A DNA stretch of 59,283 nt from the NCBI GenBank assembly GCA_041605955.1, contig JBFIXI010000017.1, forward strand, positions 1-59,283, given 5' to 3'. The notes under the pieces are model-generated. The model was not told the origin of the DNA, did not search any database, and saw nothing but the letters and a program-made list of their open reading frames with translations. Shown here one piece after another: positions 1 through 8,394 of this stretch; the first letter of the stretch is position 1, and the number at the start of each line of letters is the position of its first letter. A program made the position numbers and the translations under genes. This DNA comes from JAHEJX01 sp041605955 (GTDB lineage Bacteria; Actinomycetota; Acidimicrobiia; Spongiisociales; UBA5794).

Positions 1-39
1 ACGGTTGGTGCCGGCCGGGTCACCAAGATCACCAAATAG
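1..39 (+). CDS. C-terminal tail of an upstream gene (partial)
   Basis: Frame 1 is open from the first base to a TAG at 37-39 and ends in the residues GRVTKITK. This resembles the closing strand of beta-propeller/NHL proteins and the segment GRISKV of the ScyD-like protein encoded next door. Only 12 codons are visible, so both the gene and any relationship to the neighbour are tentative. Confidence 0.3.
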   Translation, partial: TVGAGRVTKITK

Positions 40-92
40 CCGCCGGATCACGTTGGCGATCCGGCGAGTTCACTAGTACAAGCCACAACGAA

Positions 93-122
93 GAGGGGCC
101 GCCCCACCAGGGGCGGCCCCTC
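93..122. terminator. Strong hairpin terminator, likely bidirectional
   Basis: A perfect 13-bp GC-rich stem (93-105 with 110-122) closes on the tetraloop ACCA. It lies between the end of the plus-strand partial gene and the end of the minus-strand ScyD-like gene, where two converging transcripts would finish. Neither side has a strong T tract, although the minus-strand exit reads TTCGTTG. Confidence 0.7.
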
Positions 123-165
123 ACTCGTTACTGATCCGGACGTATTTGCCCGGCTGGTCGTCTCC

Positions 166-1227
166 TTATGGCTGGATTGTCACCAGCGATCCGTTGCCGA
201 ACGCGTCGATCGTTGCATACAGCTTGCCCTGAGCGAACTCGAGGGCCGCCGGAGCCGGCACCTCCGCCACCAGCTGGCCACCGCCACCCACGACCTTCGA
301 GATCCGACCGCCGAACAGCTCGGCGACATAGATCGTGCCGTTGGGGGCTACCGCCAGGTCGGTGGCGCCCAGGAAGCCGGTAGCGATCAGGGTCATGGCG
401 CCGGTCGAGGGGTGCACCCGGTAGACGCTGCCGCGCGCCCCGAGGCTGGGGTCTTCCGGGCCGCCCGGCAGCGTGCTGACGTAGAGCATGCCGTCGGGAC
501 CCACTTCGACGTCGGTGGGCACCGGCTCGAAGTTGTACGTCTTGTCGGCGACGCAGTCGGGTAGGCCGAACATCGCAGCCTGGTCCGCAGTGATCGTGGT
601 GGGCTGCGGAGGCAGGACCGCCAGTGTGCTGACACGCTTGTTCGCAGCCACCTTCACCAGCGAGTTGCCGCCGGCGTCGGCGACGACGCGAGATCCGTCG
701 GGCAGGATCGCCACTGCATACGAGTTCGAGTCGACGCCACCGTTGTACGGCAGCAACCCTGCGTCCGGCGGCAACAACGCGGCGCATTCGGCGTCGAGGC
801 CCTGGAAGCCGTACGTGTTGACGTAGTCCGGGTTCAACACCGTCTCGTGGTGCCCGGTGTCGCCCAGCGGCGTCGTCTTGCCGTTCGGCCTGATGCGGTT
901 CACTGTGCCGATGAACTGTCCATCGCTGAAGCCGGTCGTCGTGTAGGTCAGAGTGCCGCGACCCGTGGCGTCCACACCGGCGATCGTGACGTCGGGGTTG
1001 TCCGACGCGGCCACCTCGGAGATGCCGCCCTTCTTGTCGATGGCGATCAGATTCCCAGCGAAAGTTTGCGATACGTAGATCGTGCCGTCCTGGCCGACCG
1101 CCAGCCCCAGCGGGCCGATGAGCCCGTCGACGATCGGCTCCGACACGGTTGCCGCCCCCGCCGGCGCTGCCATCAACACCACGAAGGTGACGAAACTGAG
1201 AGCCAAGGCGGCCCCCCGTCTTACCAT
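166..1227 (-). CDS. Secreted ScyD/ScyE-family beta-propeller-like protein
   Basis: The protein of about 353 residues begins with a signal peptide: MVRRG, then a hydrophobic stretch ending AAPAGA. Repeated strands follow in the style of NHL/SMP-30 propellers (GLIGPLGLAVGQDGTIYVS, PTDVEVGPDGMLYVS, TDLAVAPNGTIYVAELF), matching the ScyD/ScyE family. No enzymatic residues can be assigned; an exported binding or structural role is inferred. The start at 1227 is preferred because AGGAGG lies at 1238-1243, ten bases upstream, and the protein then begins directly with a signal peptide. In-frame ATGs at 1236, 1278 and 1287 are alternatives. It is transcribed divergently from the CocE-like gene and runs into the hairpin at 93-122. 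Confidence 0.75.
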   Translation of the reverse strand: MVRRGAALALSFVTFVVLMAAPAGAATVSEPIVDGLIGPLGLAVGQDGTIYVSQTFAGNLIAIDKKGGISEVAASDNPDVTIAGVDATGRGTLTYTTTGFSDGQFIGTVNRIRPNGKTTPLGDTGHHETVLNPDYVNTYGFQGLDAECAALLPPDAGLLPYNGGVDSNSYAVAILPDGSRVVADAGGNSLVKVAANKRVSTLAVLPPQPTTITADQAAMFGLPDCVADKTYNFEPVPTDVEVGPDGMLYVSTLPGGPEDPSLGARGSVYRVHPSTGAMTLIATGFLGATDLAVAPNGTIYVAELFGGRISKVVGGGGQLVAEVPAPAALEFAQGKLYATIDAFGNGSLVTIQP

Positions 1228-1435
1228 TCCCACCATTCCTCCTTGCGGAATTACGGGCCGGGAAACGGCCCGTGACATGCGAAACATACTCCTCTCCGCA
1301 GCGCGTGCCTAGCGGGAAAAATGCGGCCTGAGCAGGTGATATGCCGCACTCTGAGTCCCGCCGCCGCCGCGCCGCGATCGCCAATCGCGATACATACGTA
1401 TGCGGTGGGACGGCGCCTCGATCTCCGAACCTCAG

Positions 1436-1441
1436 TACCTT
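1436..1441 (+). promoter_or_regulatory. -10 box TACCTT of a leaderless promoter for the CocE-like gene
   Basis: TACCTT lies eight bases before the GTG at 1450, which would put the transcription start at or next to the start codon. No Shine-Dalgarno sequence precedes that GTG. The same spacing recurs at about a dozen other genes here, which supports reading it as a leaderless promoter. Confidence 0.45.
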
Positions 1442-1449
1442 GTATTCCT

Positions 1450-3435
1450 GTGAAGCCGACACTCCAGCACCACTGGATACCGATGTCCGACGGGGCGCGA
1501 CTCAGCGCACTCGTCAGGCTGCCGGCCGGCGACGAGCCCCAACCCGCCGTCCTCGAATACCTGCCTTATCGCAAGGACGACGCGACCCGGCCGCGGGACA
1601 ACATGAACCACGGCTACCTGGCAGAGCGCGGCTACGCCATGGTGCGCGTCGACATTCGCGGCTCGGGAGACAGCGACGGGGTGCTGTACGGCGAGTACCT
1701 CGAGACCGAGCTCACCGATTGCCTCGAAGTCATCGAATGGATCGCCGCCCAGCCGTGGTGCGACGGCAACGTGGGAATGATGGGGATCTCGTGGGGGGGA
1801 TTCAATGCGCTGCAGGTTGCCGCGTTGCGGCCGCCTGCCCTCAGGGCGATCGTCAGCGTCGCCAGCACGGTCGACCGCTACGCCGACGATGTGCATTACC
1901 GAGGCGGATGTGTGCTGGGCACCGACATGCTCGCTTGGGCTGCCACCATGCTGTGCTTCAACCTCCGGCCGCCGACGCCGCGCATCGTTGGCGACGACTG
2001 GCGCCGGCTGTGGAGGGAGCGGCTCGAGAACAGCCCGCCCTTCATCGCCGACTGGCTCAGCCATCAGTGGCGCGACGAGTTCTGGGAGCACGGCTCGATC
2101 TGTGAGGACTTCGCCGCCATCGAGTTGCCCGTCTTGATCGTCGCCGGTCTCGCAGACGGTTACACCGACACGGTCTTCAAGGCGGTCGAGGGACTCGAGG
2201 CACCGGTGCGCGGGCTGGTCGGTCCGTGGTCGCACAACTATCCGAACACCGGAGTTCCCGGCCCCAACATCGGGTTTCTCCAGGAGCTGGTCCGGTGGTG
2301 GGACCAACACCTCCGAGGCGCCCCATCCGAAGCCGACCAGCCCGACCGGCTGCGAGTCTGGATGCAGGACTGGGTTCCGCCAGCGCCGTTCCATCCGACC
2401 CGTCCGGGCCGCTGGGTCAGTGAACCGAGCTGGCCGTCATCGAACATCGAACCGCAGCAGCTGTGGCTCAGTGGGCCCGGGTTGGTCGCCAGCCCGCCAC
2501 CTTCGTCAATCGTCACCGGCAGCACCACGCAGAGCTACGGGATCCGCTCCGGGATGTGGTGGGGCTACGCCCAACCCGGTGCGGTGGCCGGTGACCAACG
2601 CGCCGAGGAAGCGGCGGCGTTCTCCTTCATCTCGGCTCCGGTGCCGGCAACCATGGAGATTCTCGGGATGCCGCAGCTACAGCTCGAGCTCAGCGTGGAC
2701 GTTCCGGTGGCAGTGATCTCGGCTCGTCTCTGCGACGTCGCCCCCGACGGGTCGTCCCTTCTCGTGTCGCGGGGCATTCTGAACTTGACGCATCGCCACT
2801 CTCACGAAGCGCCAACACCGCTCCCACTCGCCACGCCCGAGGTCATCACCATGGACTTGGATGCGGCGGCGCACTCGCTGGCGGTAGGCCACCGCTGGGA
2901 GATCCACATCGGCACCACCCTGTGGCCGCTGGCCTGGCCGGCCCCAGCTCCGTCTCAGCTAACGCTCTTTCTCGGGGAGCACACATTCTTGAGTCTGCCG
3001 GTCCGCCCGCCTCGGGATTCCGATGACGAGCTGGCTCCATTCGATGAGCCGCACACGGCTCCCGACGGTCGCCATGAGATCGAGCCGGCGTGCCACACCC
3101 GCCGCGTATCCGAGGATGCCGTCACCGGAGTGGTGACGATAACCGACACCACCGATGGCGGCCGGTACGTCGTGGACGAGCACGGTACCGAGATCGCCAG
3201 CTTCGACACCGACACCTGGCAGATCCAGCGCCACGACCCACTCCAGGCTCGCACCCGCTCCACCCGCCGTTGGGAGGTCAGCTGGGGCGAGACGCACGCT
3301 GAAGTGCGCACCGAATCGGAGCTGTGGGCCGACCAGGACGCCTGGCACACCTCCAATACCGTGGTAGCTCTCGAGAACGGCGTCGAGTTCTTCGCCCGGT
3401 CGTACGAGTTGAATGTCGCCCGCGATCTCAACTAG
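1450..3435 (+). CDS. CocE/NonD-family hydrolase (X-Pro dipeptidyl-peptidase S15 fold)
   Basis: The protein of about 661 residues has an alpha/beta-hydrolase domain. Its nucleophile elbow is GISWGG (Ser114), with likely acid Asp236 in AGLADGYTD and His262 in GPWSHNYP. A C-terminal jelly-roll domain follows, typical of cocaine esterase CocE and bacterial X-Pro dipeptidyl peptidases. The family hydrolyses acyl esters or peptides; the substrate here is unknown. The frame stays open back to an ATG at 1321, but the extra 43 residues look unlike family N-termini. The GTG at 1450 starts at the conserved region (WIPMSDGARLSA) and has a -10 box eight bases upstream. The gene ends 95 bases before the adenine deaminase start. 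Confidence 0.85.
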   Translation: MKPTLQHHWIPMSDGARLSALVRLPAGDEPQPAVLEYLPYRKDDATRPRDNMNHGYLAERGYAMVRVDIRGSGDSDGVLYGEYLETELTDCLEVIEWIAAQPWCDGNVGMMGISWGGFNALQVAALRPPALRAIVSVASTVDRYADDVHYRGGCVLGTDMLAWAATMLCFNLRPPTPRIVGDDWRRLWRERLENSPPFIADWLSHQWRDEFWEHGSICEDFAAIELPVLIVAGLADGYTDTVFKAVEGLEAPVRGLVGPWSHNYPNTGVPGPNIGFLQELVRWWDQHLRGAPSEADQPDRLRVWMQDWVPPAPFHPTRPGRWVSEPSWPSSNIEPQQLWLSGPGLVASPPPSSIVTGSTTQSYGIRSGMWWGYAQPGAVAGDQRAEEAAAFSFISAPVPATMEILGMPQLQLELSVDVPVAVISARLCDVAPDGSSLLVSRGILNLTHRHSHEAPTPLPLATPEVITMDLDAAAHSLAVGHRWEIHIGTTLWPLAWPAPAPSQLTLFLGEHTFLSLPVRPPRDSDDELAPFDEPHTAPDGRHEIEPACHTRRVSEDAVTGVVTITDTTDGGRYVVDEHGTEIASFDTDTWQIQRHDPLQARTRSTRRWEVSWGETHAEVRTESELWADQDAWHTSNTVVALENGVEFFARSYELNVARDLN

Positions 3436-3530
3436 CGGTCAGCGGCGTGCCGGCCGTTTGGATGGATCTCGTGGTGAGCGGGCATACTGGCGCCGTCAAG
3501 CGCCGCGACAATCGCAACTCGGAGGGAGCA

Positions 3531-4535
3531 TTGGAAGAATTCGTCCGGGGCCTGCCCAAAGCCGAACTGCATCTGCATATCGAGGGCACGCTCGAGCCTG
3601 AGCTGATGTTCGCCCTCGCCCAGAAGAACGGCGTCGAACTGCCGTTCGAGTCCGTCGAGGAGGTCAGGGCGGCCTACGAGTTCGACGATCTCCAGTCGTT
3701 CCTCGATATCTACTACCAAGGGGCGGCAGTCCTGATCACCGAGGACGACTTCGCAGCGTTGATGCGCGAGTACCTGGAGCGAGCCGTTGCCGACGGGGTG
3801 CGCCGCGCCGAGATCTTCTTCGATCCGCAAACCCATACTGAGCGCGGCATCGACATCGGCACCGTTATCGGCGGCTTTCGAAGGGCGATGGGAGAGTTGG
3901 CCGACCGGATCTCGACCGACCTCATCATGTGCTTCCTGCGCCATCTGTCGGGCGAGGAGGCGGTGGCGACGTTCGAAGCCGCCCGGCCGCACCTCGAGCA
4001 GATCATCGGCGTCGGCCTCGACTCGTCTGAGGTCGGACGGCCGCCGGAGCTGTTCACTGCGGCCTACGGCCTCGCCAGAGAGGCCGGGTTGCACCTCGTG
4101 GCGCACGCGGGGGAGGAGGGCGACCCGTCATACGTGTGGGGAGCTCTCGACAGCCTGGGCGTGGAGCGCATCGATCATGGCGTGCGGTCGGAGGAAGACC
4201 CCGAGCTGATCGAGCGGCTGGTGCGGGACGCAATCCCGCTCACGATGTGCCCGATCTCGAACCGGAAGCTGCAGGTGTTCCCCGACCTGCGGGATCACAA
4301 CCTCAAGCGGCTCATGGATGCCGGCGTCAAAGTCACCATCAACTCGGACGACCCGGCCTACTTCGGCGGCTACATCGCCGCCAACTACGTGCAGACCGCC
4401 GAAGCGCTCCGGCTCACTCGTGACGATCTGGCCCAGATTGCTCGCAACTCCATCGAGGCGAGCTTCCTGGGCGATCAGGCCAAGACATCGCTGTTGGGCG
4501 AACTGGACGAGTACCTGCTGACCGCGCACGGGTGA
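3531..4535 (+). CDS. Adenine deaminase (adenosine-deaminase superfamily)
   Basis: This metal-dependent amidohydrolase of 334 residues has metal ligands HLH (His14, His16), His192 in VAHAGEEG with catalytic Glu195, His216 in RIDHGV, and Asp273-Asp274. The opening LPKAELHLHIEGTLEPEL and the motif NSDDPAYFGGY are typical of the adenine deaminase branch rather than true adenosine deaminases, so adenine to hypoxanthine plus ammonia is the likely reaction. The start is the TTG at 3531 with GGAGG at 3521-3525; the long open frame upstream to 3324 overlaps the CocE-like gene and has no family resemblance. The function fits purine salvage, alongside the 8-oxoguanine deaminase and GMP synthesis genes further along. 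Confidence 0.88.
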   Translation: MEEFVRGLPKAELHLHIEGTLEPELMFALAQKNGVELPFESVEEVRAAYEFDDLQSFLDIYYQGAAVLITEDDFAALMREYLERAVADGVRRAEIFFDPQTHTERGIDIGTVIGGFRRAMGELADRISTDLIMCFLRHLSGEEAVATFEAARPHLEQIIGVGLDSSEVGRPPELFTAAYGLAREAGLHLVAHAGEEGDPSYVWGALDSLGVERIDHGVRSEEDPELIERLVRDAIPLTMCPISNRKLQVFPDLRDHNLKRLMDAGVKVTINSDDPAYFGGYIAANYVQTAEALRLTRDDLAQIARNSIEASFLGDQAKTSLLGELDEYLLTAHG

Positions 4536-4569
4536 CCCCGCGGCCCAGCGCCGGCGCCCCCGGGGCACC
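4531..4569 (+). terminator. Hairpin overlapping the adenine deaminase stop codon
   Basis: GGTG plus CCCCG (4531-4540, with one bulged A) can pair with CGGGG plus CACC (4561-4569). The loop holds a further GC palindrome. It sits just before the S10 promoter and would insulate the ribosomal operon from readthrough. There is no T tract. Confidence 0.5.
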
Positions 4570-4582
4570 CGTCAGGTCAGAT

Positions 4583-4611
4583 TTGATTGAAACCAGGGGA
4601 TTGGCTACAGT
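4583..4611 (+). promoter_or_regulatory. S10-operon promoter
   Basis: TTGATT (4583-4588) and TACAGT (4606-4611) are separated by 17 bases and lie directly after the deaminase gene. The predicted start near 4618 leaves a leader of about 225 bases before rpsJ. This is the only good sigma-70-type promoter seen ahead of the S10 cluster. Confidence 0.7.
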
Positions 4612-4617
4612 TCCCGG

Positions 4618-4844
4618 AGCGCGCCAGGGCGAATCCGCTCTGCGCGCTCTGTTTGTCCGAAGAATTCACCCTCAGCGGCTTGCTGCGCCGCTGCCCGAGA
4701 CCAAACCCGTGAAGTACCCCGCGGGGTACCTCTCTCCAGGTGGTCGTCACGAGCTCCGGCTCGCCTCGCCGCCTGGACGGGACCAACCCCACCGCCTCCC
4801 CGACCGTGTCGGGGAAGTCCACCAGAGCAAGTAGGAACCGCCAA
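4618..4844 (+). promoter_or_regulatory. Structured S10-operon leader RNA
   Basis: This untranslated stretch holds four hairpins: CAGCGGC with GCCGCTG (4673-4693); the palindrome GTACCCCGCGGGGTAC (4714-4729); an outer CCAGGTGG/CCGCCTGG stem around CGAGC/GCTCG (about 4736-4776); and TCCCCGAC with GTCGGGGA (4797-4815, loop CGT). S10 leaders of other bacteria are targets for ribosomal protein L4 autoregulation. No known consensus is recognised here, so a regulatory role is inferred from the density of structure and the length of the leader. Confidence 0.5.
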
Positions 4845-5156
4845 GTGGCAAACGAGCACAGAATCAGAATCCGCCTCAAGGCGTACGACCACAGCGTGGT
4901 CGACGAGTCGGCGCGCAAGATCGCCGAGACCGTGTTGCGTACCCAGGCCAAGATCAAGGGCCCGGTGCCGCTGCCGACGCGTATCCACCGTTACACCGTG
5001 ATCCGGGGACCCCACGTCCACAAGACGAGCCGGGAGCATTTCGAGATGCGCATTCACAAGCGCCTCATCGACATCCTGGAGCCAACCCCGAAGACGGTCG
5101 ACTCGCTGATGCGTCTCGACCTTCCGGCCGGAGTTGAAGTCGAGATCAAGACATGA
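4845..5156 (+). CDS. rpsJ: 30S ribosomal protein S10 (uS10)
   Basis: This protein of 103 residues has the family start MANEHRIRIRLKAYDH and the loop segment GPVPLPTRIHRYTVIRGPH, at normal length. In the 30S head it also serves as NusE in antitermination. The start is the GTG at 4845 with AGGA about eight bases upstream; the open frame back to 4740 lies in leader hairpins. Its TGA stop overlaps the first of three ATGs (ATGA at 5153-5156) leading into rplC. Confidence 0.97.
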   Translation: MANEHRIRIRLKAYDHSVVDESARKIAETVLRTQAKIKGPVPLPTRIHRYTVIRGPHVHKTSREHFEMRIHKRLIDILEPTPKTVDSLMRLDLPAGVEVEIKT

Positions 5157-5198
5157 AGGCGATCCTGTCATGAAGGCGATCCTGTCATGAAGGCGATA
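5153..5198 (+). repeat. Tandem 17-bp copies of the rplC start region with two micro-ORFs
   Basis: Two identical 17-bp units (5153-5169 and 5170-5186) precede the true rplC start at 5187, whose first 11 bases repeat the unit again. Each unit begins with ATG and reads MKAILS, then hits a TGA that overlaps the next ATG. The rpsJ stop, micro-ORF 1 (5153-5173), micro-ORF 2 (5170-5190) and rplC are therefore linked by three successive ATGA overlaps. Each unit also carries AAGG upstream of the next ATG. Replication slippage of an original rpsJ-rplC ATGA junction is the simplest origin. Confidence 0.8.
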
Positions 5199-5819
5199 TT
5201 GGGCGAGAAGCTCGGTATGACTCAGATCTTCGACGACCAGTCGCGCACTATCCCGGTCACCGTGATCAAGGCTGGGCCGGTCAAGGTCACCCAGATCAAG
5301 ACCGTCGACAACGACGGATACGACGCCATCCAGATCGCCTTCAAGGAGCTTGCGCAAGTCAACAGCCCCCAGGCCGGGCACTTTGCCAAGGCCGGGGTAC
5401 CCCCGGCGAAGCATCTGGTAGAGGTGCCGGTCGAGGAAATCGAGTCGTACAAGCTCGGGCAGCAGATCACTGTGGCGGATCTGTTCGAGGCCGGAACAAA
5501 GGCCGATGTGACCGGCGTGTCCCGCGGCAAAGGGTTCGCCGGCGTGATGAAGCGGCACAACTTCAAGGGGCAGGGAGCCAGCCATGGCGCCCACAAGATC
5601 CATCGCGCCCCGGGCTCGATCGGGGCGTGCGCCACGCCGGCTCGCGTCTTCAAGGGCAAACGCATGCCCGGGCGGATGGGCAACGAGCGCACGACGATCA
5701 TGAACCTGGACATCGTGCAGGTCGATGGCGACCGCAACCTCATGATGGTCCGAGGGGCGGTACCCGGGCCCAAAGGTGCCATCGTGGTGATTCGAGAGGC
5801 GGTGAAGGCCAGTGGCTGA
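5187..5819 (+). CDS. rplC: 50S ribosomal protein L3 (uL3)
   Basis: The protein has 210 residues, with the typical start MKAILGEKLGMTQIF and the conserved loop from about residue 110 (SRGKGFAGVMKRHNF) through GSIGACATPARVFKGKRMPGR, which reaches toward the peptidyl transferase centre. Length is normal. The third of three repeated ATGs is the only one leading into the full frame. The 3' end overlaps rplD by eight bases, suggesting coupled translation. Confidence 0.97.
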   Translation: MKAILGEKLGMTQIFDDQSRTIPVTVIKAGPVKVTQIKTVDNDGYDAIQIAFKELAQVNSPQAGHFAKAGVPPAKHLVEVPVEEIESYKLGQQITVADLFEAGTKADVTGVSRGKGFAGVMKRHNFKGQGASHGAHKIHRAPGSIGACATPARVFKGKRMPGRMGNERTTIMNLDIVQVDGDRNLMMVRGAVPGPKGAIVVIREAVKASG

Positions 5820-6534
5820 GTTGACCGCCGACCTATACACCGCCGACGGAGCCAAGAAGGGCACCGTCACCCTCAACGCGGACATCTTCGGCATCGAGCC
5901 CAACGTGGCTGTCATGCACCAGGTCGTCACCGCCCAACTCGCCGGCGCCCGCGCCGGCAGTCACTCCACGAAGACGCGATCAGAGGTCCGCGGCGGCGGC
6001 CGCAAGCCATGGCGCCAGAAGGGCTTGGGGAGGGCGCGTCACGGTTCGATTCGCTCACCGCAGTGGGCCGGTGGCGGGGTTGCCCACGGTCCCAAGCCCC
6101 GGGACTACTCGCAGCGCACCCCCAAGAAGATGCGGCGCCTGGCGCTACGGAGCGCGCTATCCGACCGGGCCGCCGGAGGCAACATAAAGGTCGTCGAGAC
6201 GTTCGACGTATGGGAGAAGCCCAAGACCAAACAGGCCGTGGCCCTGCTCGAGGCGATGGGTCTCACCGGCAAGGTCCTCCTGATTGCCGAAGATCACGAG
6301 CGCACCGCCATCAAGTCGTTCCGCAATCTCCAGAACGTCATTGCTTCGAACCTCGGCCAGGCCAACACCTACGACGTGTTGTGGGCCGAGACGATCATCA
6401 TGAGCCAGGGAACCCTCGAGCTGGGGCAGTCCGCCCCGCGCGGCACGGAGGAGCATGCAGCTCAGGCTCCAGGAGCAGCCGCCACGACCCAACCGACCGA
6501 GGGCGATGAGTCGACGGAGGGGGATGAGTCATGA
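5812..6534 (+). CDS. rplD: 50S ribosomal protein L4 (uL4) with acidic C-terminal tail
   Basis: This uL4 protein has the core GARAGSHSTKTRSEVRGGGRKPWRQKG around residues 43-70, which forms the tunnel-lining loop. In several bacteria L4 also represses its own operon. The 240 residues exceed the usual 200-210 because of a tail rich in Ala, Glu and Thr from about residue 205, ending in a duplicated TEGDES. It starts at GTG 5812 inside the end of rplC, and its stop overlaps the rplW start as ATGA. Confidence 0.96.
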   Translation: MAELTADLYTADGAKKGTVTLNADIFGIEPNVAVMHQVVTAQLAGARAGSHSTKTRSEVRGGGRKPWRQKGLGRARHGSIRSPQWAGGGVAHGPKPRDYSQRTPKKMRRLALRSALSDRAAGGNIKVVETFDVWEKPKTKQAVALLEAMGLTGKVLLIAEDHERTAIKSFRNLQNVIASNLGQANTYDVLWAETIIMSQGTLELGQSAPRGTEEHAAQAPGAAATTQPTEGDESTEGDES

Positions 6535-6824
6535 AGACCAAGAACCCGCGCGACGTCATCTTCGAGCCGGTCGTGTCGGAGAAGTCCTACGACCTCATCC
6601 AGGATTTGAACACCTATACGTTCGTCGTGGACCGCCGAGCCAACAAGACGGAGATCAAGCAGGCCGTGGCCGAGATCTTCGATGTGCGGGTCGTGTCGGT
6701 GAACACGATGAACCGCAAGGGGAAGCGCAAGCGCACGGGTTACAAGTTCGGACGCCGCAAGGACACCAAGCGGGCGCTGGTCAAGCTCGCAGTGGGCGAC
6801 TCGATCGACATTTTCGAGGTGTGA
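6531..6824 (+). CDS. rplW: 50S ribosomal protein L23 (uL23)
   Basis: This protein of 97 residues shows the family features DVIFEPVVSEKSYDL, YTFVVDRRANKTEIKQAVAEIFDV and NRKGKRKRTGYKFGRR. It sits at the polypeptide exit tunnel and docks SRP and trigger factor. It is linked to rplD by an ATGA overlap; rplB starts two bases after its stop. Confidence 0.96.
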   Translation: MKTKNPRDVIFEPVVSEKSYDLIQDLNTYTFVVDRRANKTEIKQAVAEIFDVRVVSVNTMNRKGKRKRTGYKFGRRKDTKRALVKLAVGDSIDIFEV

Positions 6825-6825
6825 T

Positions 6826-7642
<817 letters not shown>

Positions 7643-7659
<17 letters not shown>

Positions 7660-7752
7660 TTGTGACTGATCGTGGCATCGCGCGCAACGACGCATTGGCA
7701 GAACCTCCGGTTCTGCGGGTGCGCTGCCGCTCCCAGAAGGGGCGGAGGTAGT
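7643..7752 (+). repeat. 18-bp direct repeats bracketing a 92-bp rplB-rpsS spacer
   Basis: AGAAGGGGCGGAGGTAGT occurs at 7643-7660 (end of rplB including its stop) and again at 7735-7752, just before rpsS. The second copy supplies the GGAGG Shine-Dalgarno for rpsS, nine bases before its ATG. Between the copies lies a perfect hairpin: GCAGAACC (7698-7705), loop TCC, GGTTCTGC (7709-7716). The arrangement looks like a duplication or small insertion that kept a working ribosome-binding site. Confidence 0.75.
7662..7751 (+). CDS. Possible 29-codon ORF in the rplB-rpsS spacer
   Basis: A GTG at 7662, two bases after the rplB stop, opens a frame ending in QKGRR and TAG at 7749-7751. That echoes the rplB C-terminus because both lie in the 18-bp repeat. 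The rplB copy of GGAGG lies about seven bases upstream, so initiation is possible. No similarity is recognised; the frame may be only a by-product of the duplication. Confidence 0.2.
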   Translation: MTDRGIARNDALAEPPVLRVRCRSQKGRR

Positions 7753-7757
7753 CACTC

Positions 7758-8036
7758 ATGGCTAGGTCATTGCGCAAAGGCCCCTTCGTCGACGAGCACC
7801 TGATGGTGAAGGTCGAACGGGCGGTGGCCAACAACGACAAGCGAGTCATCCGCACGTGGAGCCGCCGGTCGACGGTGGTACCGGAGATGGTCGGCTTGAC
7901 GATCGCCATTCACGACGGTCGCAAGCACGTTCCTGTCTACATCACCGAGTCGATGGTCGGCCACAAGCTGGGCGAGTTCGCCCCGACACGGACGTTCCGC
8001 GGCCACGCCGGCGACAGGTCTGCGAGGCGAGGATGA
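7758..8036 (+). CDS. rpsS: 30S ribosomal protein S19 (uS19)
   Basis: This protein of 92 residues has MARSLRKGPFVDEHL, the central RTWSRRSTVVPEMVGLTIAIHDGRKHVPV and GHKLGEFAPTRTFRGH, and is of normal length. It sits in the 30S head and forms the A-site finger bridge. The Shine-Dalgarno lies in the second 18-bp repeat. Its stop overlaps rplV as ATGA. Confidence 0.97.
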   Translation: MARSLRKGPFVDEHLMVKVERAVANNDKRVIRTWSRRSTVVPEMVGLTIAIHDGRKHVPVYITESMVGHKLGEFAPTRTFRGHAGDRSARRG

Positions 8037-8392
8037 GAGCCCAAGCCACCGCCCGCTACATCCGGCAGTCGCCCTATAAGGTGCGGCGGGTGCTCGATCT
8101 CGTCCGGGGCCTGCCCGTAACCGAGGCCCGCGACGTCCTCACGTTCACCAACCGGAGGGCAGCGGACACGATCCTGAAGGTGCTGGATTCGGCGGTGGCC
8201 AATGCCGAGCACAACCAGGCTCTCGATGCCGAAGAGCTCTGGGTGTTCGAGTGCTTTGCCGACGAAGGGCCCACGCTGAAGCGCTACCGGCCGCGCGCTC
8301 GCGGCCGGGCAACCCGGATCAACAAGCGCACCAGCCACATAACGGTGGTCGTGGCCGACGATGACGAATACCAGGAAGAGGGAGGGCACTAG
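8033..8392 (+). CDS. rplV: 50S ribosomal protein L22 (uL22)
   Basis: The protein has 119 residues, beginning MRAQATARYIRQSPYKVRRV, with the beta-hairpin region RPRARGRATRINKRTSHI that lines the exit tunnel and is a classic macrolide-resistance site. The start at 8033 is chosen because of the ATGA overlap with rpsS and because the open frame further upstream lies inside rpsS. rpsC begins three bases after the stop. Confidence 0.96.
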   Translation: MRAQATARYIRQSPYKVRRVLDLVRGLPVTEARDVLTFTNRRAADTILKVLDSAVANAEHNQALDAEELWVFECFADEGPTLKRYRPRARGRATRINKRTSHITVVVADDDEYQEEGGH

Positions 8393-8394
8393 CC

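Noticed and set aside
128..1462. 444-codon minus-strand ORF overlapping the ScyD-like gene in another frame
   Set aside because: Arg-rich frame-shifted shadow; the ScyD-like frame has a signal peptide and propeller motifs.
4605..5930. 441-codon minus-strand ORF opposite rpsJ-rplC
   Set aside because: Overlaps the S10 promoter, leader and two certain genes; no family features.
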